Source of the DNA: HGM04593 sp964423665
GTDB taxonomy: Bacteria; Bacteroidota; Bacteroidia; Bacteroidales; Bacteroidaceae
DNA length: 22,056 nt
Direction of reading: 5' to 3'
Assembly: GCA_964423665.1 (NCBI GenBank)
Contig: CAYRFX010000036.1
Span: 1 to 22,056 of the forward strand
Shown here: positions 1-6,241 of the stretch, piece by piece
Position numbering within the stretch: position 1 is the first letter of the stretch
Layout: every line of letters begins with the position of its first letter
Position numbers and translations under genes: made by a program
The notes under the pieces: generated by a model
The model's database searches: none
Seen by the model: only the letters and a program-made list of their open reading frames with translations
Told to the model about the DNA's origin: nothing

Positions 1-950
1 GTTTCTCATCGTCGCTCCCCATGGACATACAGCTAAACGCACTACGCAAAATACCTGCGTTGAAAGAAGCCGTGGCATACCGCCCGGGGTATGCCATAGA
101 ATACGACTATTTTCCCCCGACACAGCTCTTCCACACACTTGAATCCAAAATTATAGAAAACCTATATTTTGCAGGACAGGTAAACGGAACCACCGGTTAC
201 GAAGAGGCTGCCGGACAAGGAATAATTGCAGGCATAAATGCCGCACGCAAAATTGACGGGAAAGAGAGTTTCATACTGCGCCGCGACGAAGCATATATAG
301 GCGTGCTCATCGACGACCTCGTTACAAAAGGCGTTGATGAACCATACAGAATGTTCACCTCGCGCGCCGAGTATCGCATTCTCCTCCGTGCCGACAACGC
401 CGATCAACGCCTCACCGAGAAAGCATACACATTGGGGTTGGTTACCGAAGAGCGTTACTGCACCCTACGCGAGAAAAAAGAACTGATGCAGAGACTGACA
501 GATTTTATTGAAAACTTCTCCGTAAAAGCCAATCTTATAAACGACGGGCTGCAAGAACTGGGCACCACCCCGCTGACAAGAGGCAGCAAACTCTCTGCAA
601 TAATAGAGCGCCCGCAAATAACAATAAATTCCATTGCCCGATACATAAAGCCACTGAGCAACGAGCTTGAAAAGCTGGGCAACCGCCGCGAAGAGATAAC
701 CGAAGCGGTGGAGATTGAGATTAAATATCGTGGGTATATTGAGCGTGAGCGAGAGGAGGCAGAAAGAATGCTGAGATTGGAAAACATACGCATACGCGGA
801 AAGTTCAACTACAACGAGCTTGAATCTCTTTCTACCGAGGCACGCCAAAAACTCACAGCCATAAACCCCGAAACACTTGCACAGGCAAGCCGCATACCCG
901 GCGTGTCGCCAAGCGACGTAAATGTATTACTCGTATTGATGAGAAAATAG
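1..950 (+). CDS. mnmG: MnmG (GidA), tRNA U34 carboxymethylaminomethyl synthesis enzyme, 5' truncated
   Basis: This is the C-terminal half of the FAD-dependent enzyme that, with MnmE, installs the (carboxymethyl)aminomethyl group on wobble uridine 34 of several tRNAs in the cytoplasm. The reading frame is open from base 3 (FSSSLP), matching the family's conserved step before the final FAD-binding segment, so the gene begins upstream of the window; the ATG at base 21 is internal. Visible family signatures are RPGYAIEYDYF, the GQVNGTTGYEEAAGQG block, and the EPYRMFTSRAEYR segment. The C-terminal helical domain, which contacts MnmE and tRNA, ends in SRIPGVSPSDVNVLLVLMRK, close to the E. coli ending. 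The gene is followed after 2 bp by a parS-like site and then apt on the same strand. Identification is secure; only the N-terminal FAD-binding Rossmann part is missing. Confidence 0.97.
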   Translation, partial: FSSSLPMDIQLNALRKIPALKEAVAYRPGYAIEYDYFPPTQLFHTLESKIIENLYFAGQVNGTTGYEEAAGQGIIAGINAARKIDGKESFILRRDEAYIGVLIDDLVTKGVDEPYRMFTSRAEYRILLRADNADQRLTEKAYTLGLVTEERYCTLREKKELMQRLTDFIENFSVKANLINDGLQELGTTPLTRGSKLSAIIERPQITINSIARYIKPLSNELEKLGNRREEITEAVEIEIKYRGYIEREREEAERMLRLENIRIRGKFNYNELESLSTEARQKLTAINPETLAQASRIPGVSPSDVNVLLVLMRK

Positions 951-952
951 AT

Positions 953-968
953 TGTTCCACGTGAAACA
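953..968. promoter_or_regulatory. parS: parS-like ParB binding site
   Basis: The 16-mer TGTTCCACGTGAAACA fills much of the 37-bp gap between mnmG and apt. It matches the bacterial chromosomal parS consensus TGTTNCACGTGAAACA at every defined position, and it is a near-perfect palindrome with one arm mismatch. In other bacteria, ParB (Spo0J) loads at such sites near the origin and recruits SMC/condensin for chromosome segregation. Its place next to mnmG fits the usual origin-proximal location of both mnmG and parS. parA and parB themselves are not in this window. Binding is inferred from sequence only. Confidence 0.85.
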
Positions 969-987
969 TTAACTAAAACATAAAACC

Positions 988-1521
988 ATGAACAAAGAAT
1001 TACTCCTTTCAAATCTGAGAAATATTCCCGACTTTCCCATGCCCGGAATACAATTCAAAGATGTAACCTCTCTCTTCAAGAACCCTGCATGCATGCAAGA
1101 GCTCGACAAATCTCTATACGAGATGTACAAAGATTGCGGCATAACAAAAATCGTAGGAATAGAATCGCGCGGTTTTGTAATGGCATCGGCTCTTGCCGTT
1201 AAGCTGAACGCGGGGTTTGTACCCATTCGCAAGCCCGGGAAATTACCCGCCGAGACCATAAGCGAAAGCTACGGCAAGGAGTATGGCAGAGATACCATAG
1301 AAATTCACAAAGACGCAATAAACGAGAACGACGTTGTGCTCATTCACGACGACCTTCTTGCAACAGGCGGCACTATGCTTGCTGCATATAATCTTGTAAA
1401 AAAACTCAACCCCAAGAAGGTTATGATAAACTTCCTCATAGAACTCGATGGGTTGAAAGGACGCAGCATATTCCCCGCTGACGCACAGATTGACTGCCTT
1501 CTCACACTCGAAGGAAAATAA
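988..1521 (+). CDS. apt: adenine phosphoribosyltransferase
   Basis: Apt is a purine salvage enzyme that converts adenine and PRPP to AMP and pyrophosphate in the cytosol. The 177-residue length is typical. The N-terminal IPDFPMPGIQFKDVTSL block (residues 13-29) is the family's adenine-recognition region. The PRPP-binding loop is VVLIHDDLLATGG (116-128), with the two adjacent Asp residues expected of type I phosphoribosyltransferases. IESRGFV (58-64) is the usual conserved loop. The start follows the parS-like site by 19 bp, and no Shine-Dalgarno is visible, as is common in Bacteroidota. The stop codon overlaps the uvrC start by one base (TAATG), pointing to co-transcription and coupled translation. 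The identification is firm. Confidence 0.96.
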   Translation: MNKELLLSNLRNIPDFPMPGIQFKDVTSLFKNPACMQELDKSLYEMYKDCGITKIVGIESRGFVMASALAVKLNAGFVPIRKPGKLPAETISESYGKEYGRDTIEIHKDAINENDVVLIHDDLLATGGTMLAAYNLVKKLNPKKVMINFLIELDGLKGRSIFPADAQIDCLLTLEGK

Positions 1522-3335
1522 TGAACAAGGAGGAGAAAGCCCTGAGGGAGGAGCATATAAAAAACATTGTAAGCAACCTACCCGATTCACCCGGCTGCTA
1601 TCAATACCTCAACGATAGCGGAGAAATAATTTATGTGGGTAAAGCAAAAAACCTCAAACGCCGCGTCTCCTCATATTTCAACAAAGAACAGCAATCGCTG
1701 AAAACACGTCTGCTTGTTTCAAAGATTGCCGACATACGCTACATTGTAGTAAACAGCGAGGCCGATGCATTGCTTTTAGAGAACAACCTCATAAAGCGGC
1801 ACAAGCCTCGCTACAACATTTTATTGAAAGACGATAAAACATATCCTTCAATCTGCATAAGCAACGACTATTTCCCAAAAATCTTCAAGACCCGAAGAGT
1901 TGAAAAAAAGAGCGGAAGATATTTTGGTCCCTACACAAATGCCGGTGCACTGCATGCTCTTCTCGAGTTGATAAGGGAGCTCTACCCTTTGCGCAGCTGC
2001 AATCTCAAAATAACCCCCGAGGCGGTAAAAAACGGGAAATTCAATTGCTGTTTGGAATACCAGATAAAAAAATGCTGCGCCCCTTGCATTGGCAAAATAT
2101 CGCAGAGCGAATATACCGAATATATAAATGAAGTAACCGCCATACTGAAAGGTGACATACGCATCTTGCAGGAGAAACTGATTGCAGATATGCGGTCGAA
2201 AGCCGAAAAACTGGATTTTGAAGAGGCACAAAAAATAAAAGAGCGATACACGCTTATTGAGAACTTCCGCAACCGCAGCGAGGTGGTAAGCTCCACGCTC
2301 AACAATCTCGATGTGTTCACAATTGAAAGTGACGAGAAGAACGCATACATAAATTTCCTGCACATAACAAGCGGTTGTATAAACCAGGCGTTTACCATAG
2401 AATATCGCAAAAAGCTCGATGAAACCGATGAAGAGATATTAACAATGGGAATAATAGAACTGCGCGAAAGATTCAAAAGCACAGCAAAAGAGATTATTCT
2501 GCCATTTTATCTTGAACTTCCACTTGATGGAGTGAGCATCACACAGCCACAGAAAGGCGACAAAGCACGCCTCCTTGCACTATCAAAATTAAATGTAAAA
2601 CAATACAAGGCAGACAGGCTTAAACAAGAAGAAAAGCTCAATCCCGAGCAAAAAAACACTCGCTTGATGAAAGAGATTCAGGAGGCTCTTCATCTCGAAA
2701 AACTCCCGATTATTATTGAAAGTTTTGATAATTCAAATATTCAAGGAAACGACGCTGTTGCCGCCTGCGTAGTATTCCGCAAGCTTAAACCCTCAAAAAA
2801 AGAGTACCGCAAATACAATATAAAAACAGTGGTGGGAGCCGACGATTATGCCTCTATGCGCGAGGTTGTAGAACGCCGTTACAGCCGAATATTAGATGAA
2901 GGAGGCGAACTTCCCAATCTCATAATAGCCGATGGCGGTAAGGGACAGATTGAAGCGATACGCAGCATAACGGAAGACAAATTGGGATTAAACATTCCAA
3001 TAGCCGGGCTTGTAAAAGATGGCAGACACCGCACATCTGAACTGCTGATAAACAACAACTCGATAGGGCTGAAACAGAACACTGCCCTATTCCGTCTCAT
3101 GACACAAATACAAGACGAGGTACACCGCTTTGCAATAACCTTCCACCGCAATAAACGCAGCAAACGCCAAACTGAATCTGAACTCGACAAGATAAAAGGC
3201 ATAGGCGAGAAAAGCAAACACGCGCTACTGCAACACTTCAAAAGCGTAAAACGTATAAAAGACGCCACATTTGAAGAGATTGCATCTATTGTAGGCAACG
3301 CAAAAGCAGAAATATTGATTAAGGCACTCAAATAG
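1521..3335 (+). CDS. uvrC: excinuclease ABC subunit C
   Basis: UvrC is the nuclease of bacterial nucleotide excision repair; bound to the UvrB-DNA complex it cuts on both sides of a lesion. At 604 residues it is full length. The N-terminal GIY-YIG nuclease domain shows GCYQYL (25-30), YVGKAKNLKRR (38-48) and the probable metal-binding Glu in LLLENN (near 87). A UVR motif for UvrB contact lies near 212-231 (DFEEAQKIKERY). The RNase H-like domain that makes the 5' cut begins around SFDNSNIQG (401-409). A C-terminal helix-hairpin-helix region (about 553-604, IKGIGEKSKHALLQHF) provides DNA binding. The ATG overlaps the apt stop by one base, which fixes the start. No hairpin terminator was seen before dtd. 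Confidence 0.97.
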   Translation: MNKEEKALREEHIKNIVSNLPDSPGCYQYLNDSGEIIYVGKAKNLKRRVSSYFNKEQQSLKTRLLVSKIADIRYIVVNSEADALLLENNLIKRHKPRYNILLKDDKTYPSICISNDYFPKIFKTRRVEKKSGRYFGPYTNAGALHALLELIRELYPLRSCNLKITPEAVKNGKFNCCLEYQIKKCCAPCIGKISQSEYTEYINEVTAILKGDIRILQEKLIADMRSKAEKLDFEEAQKIKERYTLIENFRNRSEVVSSTLNNLDVFTIESDEKNAYINFLHITSGCINQAFTIEYRKKLDETDEEILTMGIIELRERFKSTAKEIILPFYLELPLDGVSITQPQKGDKARLLALSKLNVKQYKADRLKQEEKLNPEQKNTRLMKEIQEALHLEKLPIIIESFDNSNIQGNDAVAACVVFRKLKPSKKEYRKYNIKTVVGADDYASMREVVERRYSRILDEGGELPNLIIADGGKGQIEAIRSITEDKLGLNIPIAGLVKDGRHRTSELLINNNSIGLKQNTALFRLMTQIQDEVHRFAITFHRNKRSKRQTESELDKIKGIGEKSKHALLQHFKSVKRIKDATFEEIASIVGNAKAEILIKALK

Positions 3336-3347
3336 AGATTTTTTTCC

Positions 3348-3355
3348 TAACTTTG
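3348..3355 (+). promoter_or_regulatory. possible internal promoter -7 element for dtd
   Basis: TAACTTTG matches the Bacteroidota primary-sigma -7 consensus TAnnTTTG and lies 34 bp before the dtd start. No TTTG -33 element is seen at the expected distance, so this is a candidate that could add transcription to the downstream half of the gene row. Confidence 0.45.
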
Positions 3356-3389
3356 CGAAAACAGAAAACACCTGCAAACAAGAGACACA

Positions 3390-3842
3390 ATGAAAATACT
3401 TATACAAAGAGTAAAAAGCGCATCGGTAACCATCAATAACGAGCTTATATCACTGATAAACAAAGGGTTACTAATTTTTGTAGGCATCGGCGACGAGGAC
3501 AATGACGAGGATATAGAGTGGCTCACAAAAAAGATTGCCAACATAAGACTTTTTGACGATGAAAACGGTGTGATGAACCTCTCGGTAACAGATATTGGAG
3601 GCGATATTCTCGCAGTGAGCCAGTTCACACTTATGGCATCAACTAAGAAAGGGAACCGACCTTCATATATAAAGGCTGCAAAACCCGAAATCTCTATACC
3701 ACTTTATGAACAGTTCTGCAAAGAATTGGAAAGAAACGCAAACAAACCGATAAAAAGGGGTGTTTTTGGTGCAGATATGAAGGTTGAACTAATTAATGAC
3801 GGACCTGTTACTATTTTTATAGACTCCAAAAACAGAGAATAA
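3390..3842 (+). CDS. dtd: D-aminoacyl-tRNA deacylase
   Basis: Dtd hydrolyses D-amino acids (and mischarged glycine) from tRNA, keeping them out of protein synthesis. The protein has 150 residues, typical for the family. The two signature motifs forming the active site across the homodimer are both present: SQFTL at 77-81, and NDGPVT at 136-141, whose Gly-Pro is the cross-subunit cis-proline motif that gives chiral selectivity. The start MKILIQRVKSASV is the usual N-terminus. The gene sits 54 bp after uvrC and 1 bp before the MazG-like gene, in the same orientation, making a translation/nucleotide quality-control cluster. Confidence 0.97.
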   Translation: MKILIQRVKSASVTINNELISLINKGLLIFVGIGDEDNDEDIEWLTKKIANIRLFDDENGVMNLSVTDIGGDILAVSQFTLMASTKKGNRPSYIKAAKPEISIPLYEQFCKELERNANKPIKRGVFGADMKVELINDGPVTIFIDSKNRE

Positions 3843-3843
3843 A

Positions 3844-4185
3844 ATGACCATTAAAGAGGCACAGCAGCAAGTAGATGCTTGGATAAAGAAGTATGGAGTG
3901 CGCTATTTTAACGAACTCACCAACACTGCAATCCTTGCCGAGGAGGTGGGAGAGGTTGCGCGCATAATGGCACGCAAATATGGTGAACAATCATTCAAAG
4001 AAGGAGAGAAAGAGGAGCTTGCCGACGAACTCGCCGATGTTCTATGGGTGCTCATCTGCATAGCCAACCAAACAGGCACAGACCTTACTGCTGCTTTCCA
4101 AAAAAACCTCGATAAAAAGAGTAAAAGAGATAATAAAAGACATATTAATAACCCTAAACTATACAACGATGAGCGAAAATTGTAA
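3844..4185 (+). CDS. MazG-like nucleotide pyrophosphohydrolase
   Basis: This is a small all-alpha NTP pyrophosphohydrolase (113 residues), a single-domain MazG-like protein expected to hydrolyse (d)NTPs, often damaged or non-canonical ones, to the monophosphate and PPi. The metal-binding acidic pattern is visible: EEVGE at 33-37 and EELADELADVLW at 57-68, i.e. the EXXE...EXXD arrangement that coordinates Mg2+. The C-terminal 25 residues are basic and asparagine-rich. The gene begins one base after the dtd stop and its 3' end overlaps deoC by 17 bp, so it is almost certainly in the same transcript. The substrate cannot be told from sequence. Full-length two-domain MazG is excluded by size. Confidence 0.88.
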   Translation: MTIKEAQQQVDAWIKKYGVRYFNELTNTAILAEEVGEVARIMARKYGEQSFKEGEKEELADELADVLWVLICIANQTGTDLTAAFQKNLDKKSKRDNKRHINNPKLYNDERKL

Positions 4186-5107
4186 TTGCGGTTGTGGCGA
4201 GCATAAGCACTACCACGCCGAGGAGGAGAGCAAATATGATTTTGTATTAAAAGAGTATGCCCCTGCGATGAGCGACGAAGAGGTTGAAGGCAATGTTAAA
4301 AAACTCATAGAAGAGAAGGTTGAGCAGAACAATACCGAAGAGGTGAAAAAATTTCTTTTCAACTGCATAGACCTCACCACCCTCAAATGCACCGACAGCG
4401 AAGAGAGTGTGCTCAAGTTCACAGAGAAAGTAAATGAATTCGAAGAGAAATACCCCGAACTCGAAAACGTTGCCGCAATATGCGTATATCCCAATTTTGC
4501 AAAGATTGTAAGCCAATCCTTGGAGGTGGACAGCGTTGGTATCGCCTGCGTGTCGGGCGGATTCCCCTCCTCTCAAACCTTTCAAGAGGTTAAGGTTGCC
4601 GAAACAGCATTGGCAATAAACATGGGCGCAACAGAGATAGATATTGTACTGAGCGTGGGCAGATTCCTGAGTGGCGACTACGAGGGCGTATGCGACGAGA
4701 TTCAAGAGCTGAAAAACGTATGCGGTGAAAAGCACCTCAAAGTAATATTGGAGACCGGTGCACTCAAGACAGCCGAAAATATTAAAAAAGCATCGATTCT
4801 ATCGATGTATTCAGGTGCCGACTTTATAAAAACATCAACCGGAAAAGAGTCGCCGGCAGCAACCCCGGAGGCAGCTTATGCAATGTGTGCCACAATAAAG
4901 GAGTACTATCAAAAAACAGGTCGTAAAATTGGTTTTAAGCCCGCAGGAGGCATTAACACCGTCCACGACGCTCTTGTATATTATACAATAGTAAAAGAGC
5001 TCTTAGGCGAGGAATGGCTCACCAACGAACTGTTCCGCCTTGGCACCAGCCGTCTTGCCAACCTATGCCTTGGCGAAATTATCGGAAAAGAGGTTAAATT
5101 CTTCTAA
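4169..5107 (+). CDS. deoC: deoxyribose-phosphate aldolase with Cys/His-rich N-terminal tail
   Basis: DeoC is a class I aldolase that cleaves 2-deoxyribose-5-phosphate to glyceraldehyde-3-phosphate and acetaldehyde in deoxynucleoside catabolism. The Schiff-base lysine lies in DFIKTSTGK, the second active-site lysine in GFKPAGGI, and the catalytic Asp in EIDIVL. At 312 residues it is longer than the roughly 260-residue E. coli enzyme, mostly through the N-terminus. Residues 5-16 read CNCGCGEHKHYH, an alternating CxCxCxxHxHxH pattern that could bind metal. The next Met (34) would remove sequence that looks like the conserved start of the domain, so the upstream ATG is preferred. The start overlaps the MazG-like gene by 17 bp. 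Transcription ends at the hairpin directly downstream. Confidence 0.95.
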   Translation: MSENCNCGCGEHKHYHAEEESKYDFVLKEYAPAMSDEEVEGNVKKLIEEKVEQNNTEEVKKFLFNCIDLTTLKCTDSEESVLKFTEKVNEFEEKYPELENVAAICVYPNFAKIVSQSLEVDSVGIACVSGGFPSSQTFQEVKVAETALAINMGATEIDIVLSVGRFLSGDYEGVCDEIQELKNVCGEKHLKVILETGALKTAENIKKASILSMYSGADFIKTSTGKESPAATPEAAYAMCATIKEYYQKTGRKIGFKPAGGINTVHDALVYYTIVKELLGEEWLTNELFRLGTSRLANLCLGEIIGKEVKFF

Positions 5108-5120
5108 AAGAATATATGCC

Positions 5121-5164
5121 CGACAAATAAAAAATGAGCCGAATGGCTCATTTTTTATTTGTCG
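5121..5164. terminator. bidirectional terminator shared by deoC and the prenyl synthase gene
   Basis: This is a perfect 20-bp inverted repeat (arms 5121-5140 and 5145-5164) around a GAAT loop. The GC-rich inner part is GAGCC/GGCTC, flanked by A6 on the left and T6 on the right, so it works as an intrinsic terminator on either strand. It begins 13 bp after the deoC stop. It also contains the last codons and stop of the convergent - strand gene (stop at 5155-5157). Confidence 0.93.
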
Positions 5165-6132
5165 CGTGATATCACATAGTCAAGATAAGCAATTAAAGCG
5201 TCGCGACAATCGGCAGGGATTGTGGGAGGCAATATAGAGAGAGCCTCGGCACGGAACCGCTCTATTCTATCAAGCGCATACTGCACACCACCCTCGCTCT
5301 TTGAGAGCTCAATTAACGATTCCACCTCCTTTTCATCGAGTTCTTTTTCATGAGCAAGCTTTTCATTTACAACTGCTGCAAGAGGGTGTGAAGAAGTGCG
5401 CAACACATACAATGCAGGCAAGGTTATTTTACCCTCACGAATATCGCTACCAGTGGGTTTCCCAATATCACTCTCATAATAATCAAATATATCATCTTTT
5501 ATCTGAAAACAGATACCCAACAACTCGCCAAATTTGTAAAAAACTGATGAAATAGAAGGAGAAGCACCCGCTGAAAGAGCACCTATATAAGCGCACGAAG
5601 CAAAAAGAGATGCTGTCTTGCCTTTGATAATATCTATGTAATTATCCTCGCTATAAACACCTGTTTTTTGTGCCTCAAGCTGCATCATCTCGCCACTTGA
5701 AAGAGCACACCCCAATTGCGATAATTGCTCGATTATTTCAATGTTTTTTGTCTTTGCAGCGTTACTCAGAGCAAGCGAAAAGAGGTAATCGCCCGTGAGG
5801 ATTGCGATGCGATTATTGTAAAGAGCATTCAAAGATGGACGGCTGCGACGCGTGGGGCTCTCATCAACAACATCATCGTGCAGAAGACTCGCTGTGTGCA
5901 ATAATTCCAAAGATGCTGCAGCTGCAAACGAAACCCCGGACACGGCACCACAACTTTTAGCAGCAAGCAAAAGCAGCATGGGACGCATCATTTTACCCAC
6001 AGAAGCCGATACATTACCCAATGCACTGTTGAGCAAGGGAACATCACTGCCAAACTGTGCATTGTAATACTCCTTGAAAGCAACAAAATCGTGCTTTATT
6101 GGCGCTTGTATCGTTGATAAAATATCCATCAT
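5155..6132 (-). CDS. polyprenyl diphosphate synthase (trans, long-chain)
   Basis: This is a trans-prenyltransferase (325 residues) that extends an allylic diphosphate with isopentenyl diphosphate, most likely making the long side chain of menaquinone. The first aspartate-rich motif is DDVVD (86-90), followed by the usual ESPTRRSRPS. The second is DDIFD (213-217) after CFQIK. GKMMRPML (46-53) takes the place of the family's GKRIRPxL. The residue five before the first Asp is Ala81, a small residue, which in this family goes with long products; the exact chain length is not determinable. The gene is transcribed towards deoC, and its stop lies inside the shared terminator. It is divergent from polA. 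The alternative start one codon later (second Met) cannot be excluded. Confidence 0.9.
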   Translation of the reverse strand: MMDILSTIQAPIKHDFVAFKEYYNAQFGSDVPLLNSALGNVSASVGKMMRPMLLLLAAKSCGAVSGVSFAAAASLELLHTASLLHDDVVDESPTRRSRPSLNALYNNRIAILTGDYLFSLALSNAAKTKNIEIIEQLSQLGCALSSGEMMQLEAQKTGVYSEDNYIDIIKGKTASLFASCAYIGALSAGASPSISSVFYKFGELLGICFQIKDDIFDYYESDIGKPTGSDIREGKITLPALYVLRTSSHPLAAVVNEKLAHEKELDEKEVESLIELSKSEGGVQYALDRIERFRAEALSILPPTIPADCRDALIAYLDYVISRDK

Positions 6133-6167
6133 ACAAAATTATTGCAGTTTTTCGTTTGTTAAACATA

Positions 6168-6175
6168 CAAAAGTA
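6168..6175 (-). promoter_or_regulatory. -7 promoter element for the prenyl synthase gene
   Basis: On the - strand this reads TACTTTTG, an exact TAnnTTTG match, 35 bp before the start codon. No clear TTTG -33 element is seen. The same 109-bp gap must hold the polA promoter; the best candidate there is TATTTTTA at 6210-6217, one base off consensus. Confidence 0.5.
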
Positions 6176-6241
6176 ATAAAAAAGAATATGGATAGTGGCA
6201 TAATTTTTGTATTTTTACATTCAATTTATTTTAATTAGAGA

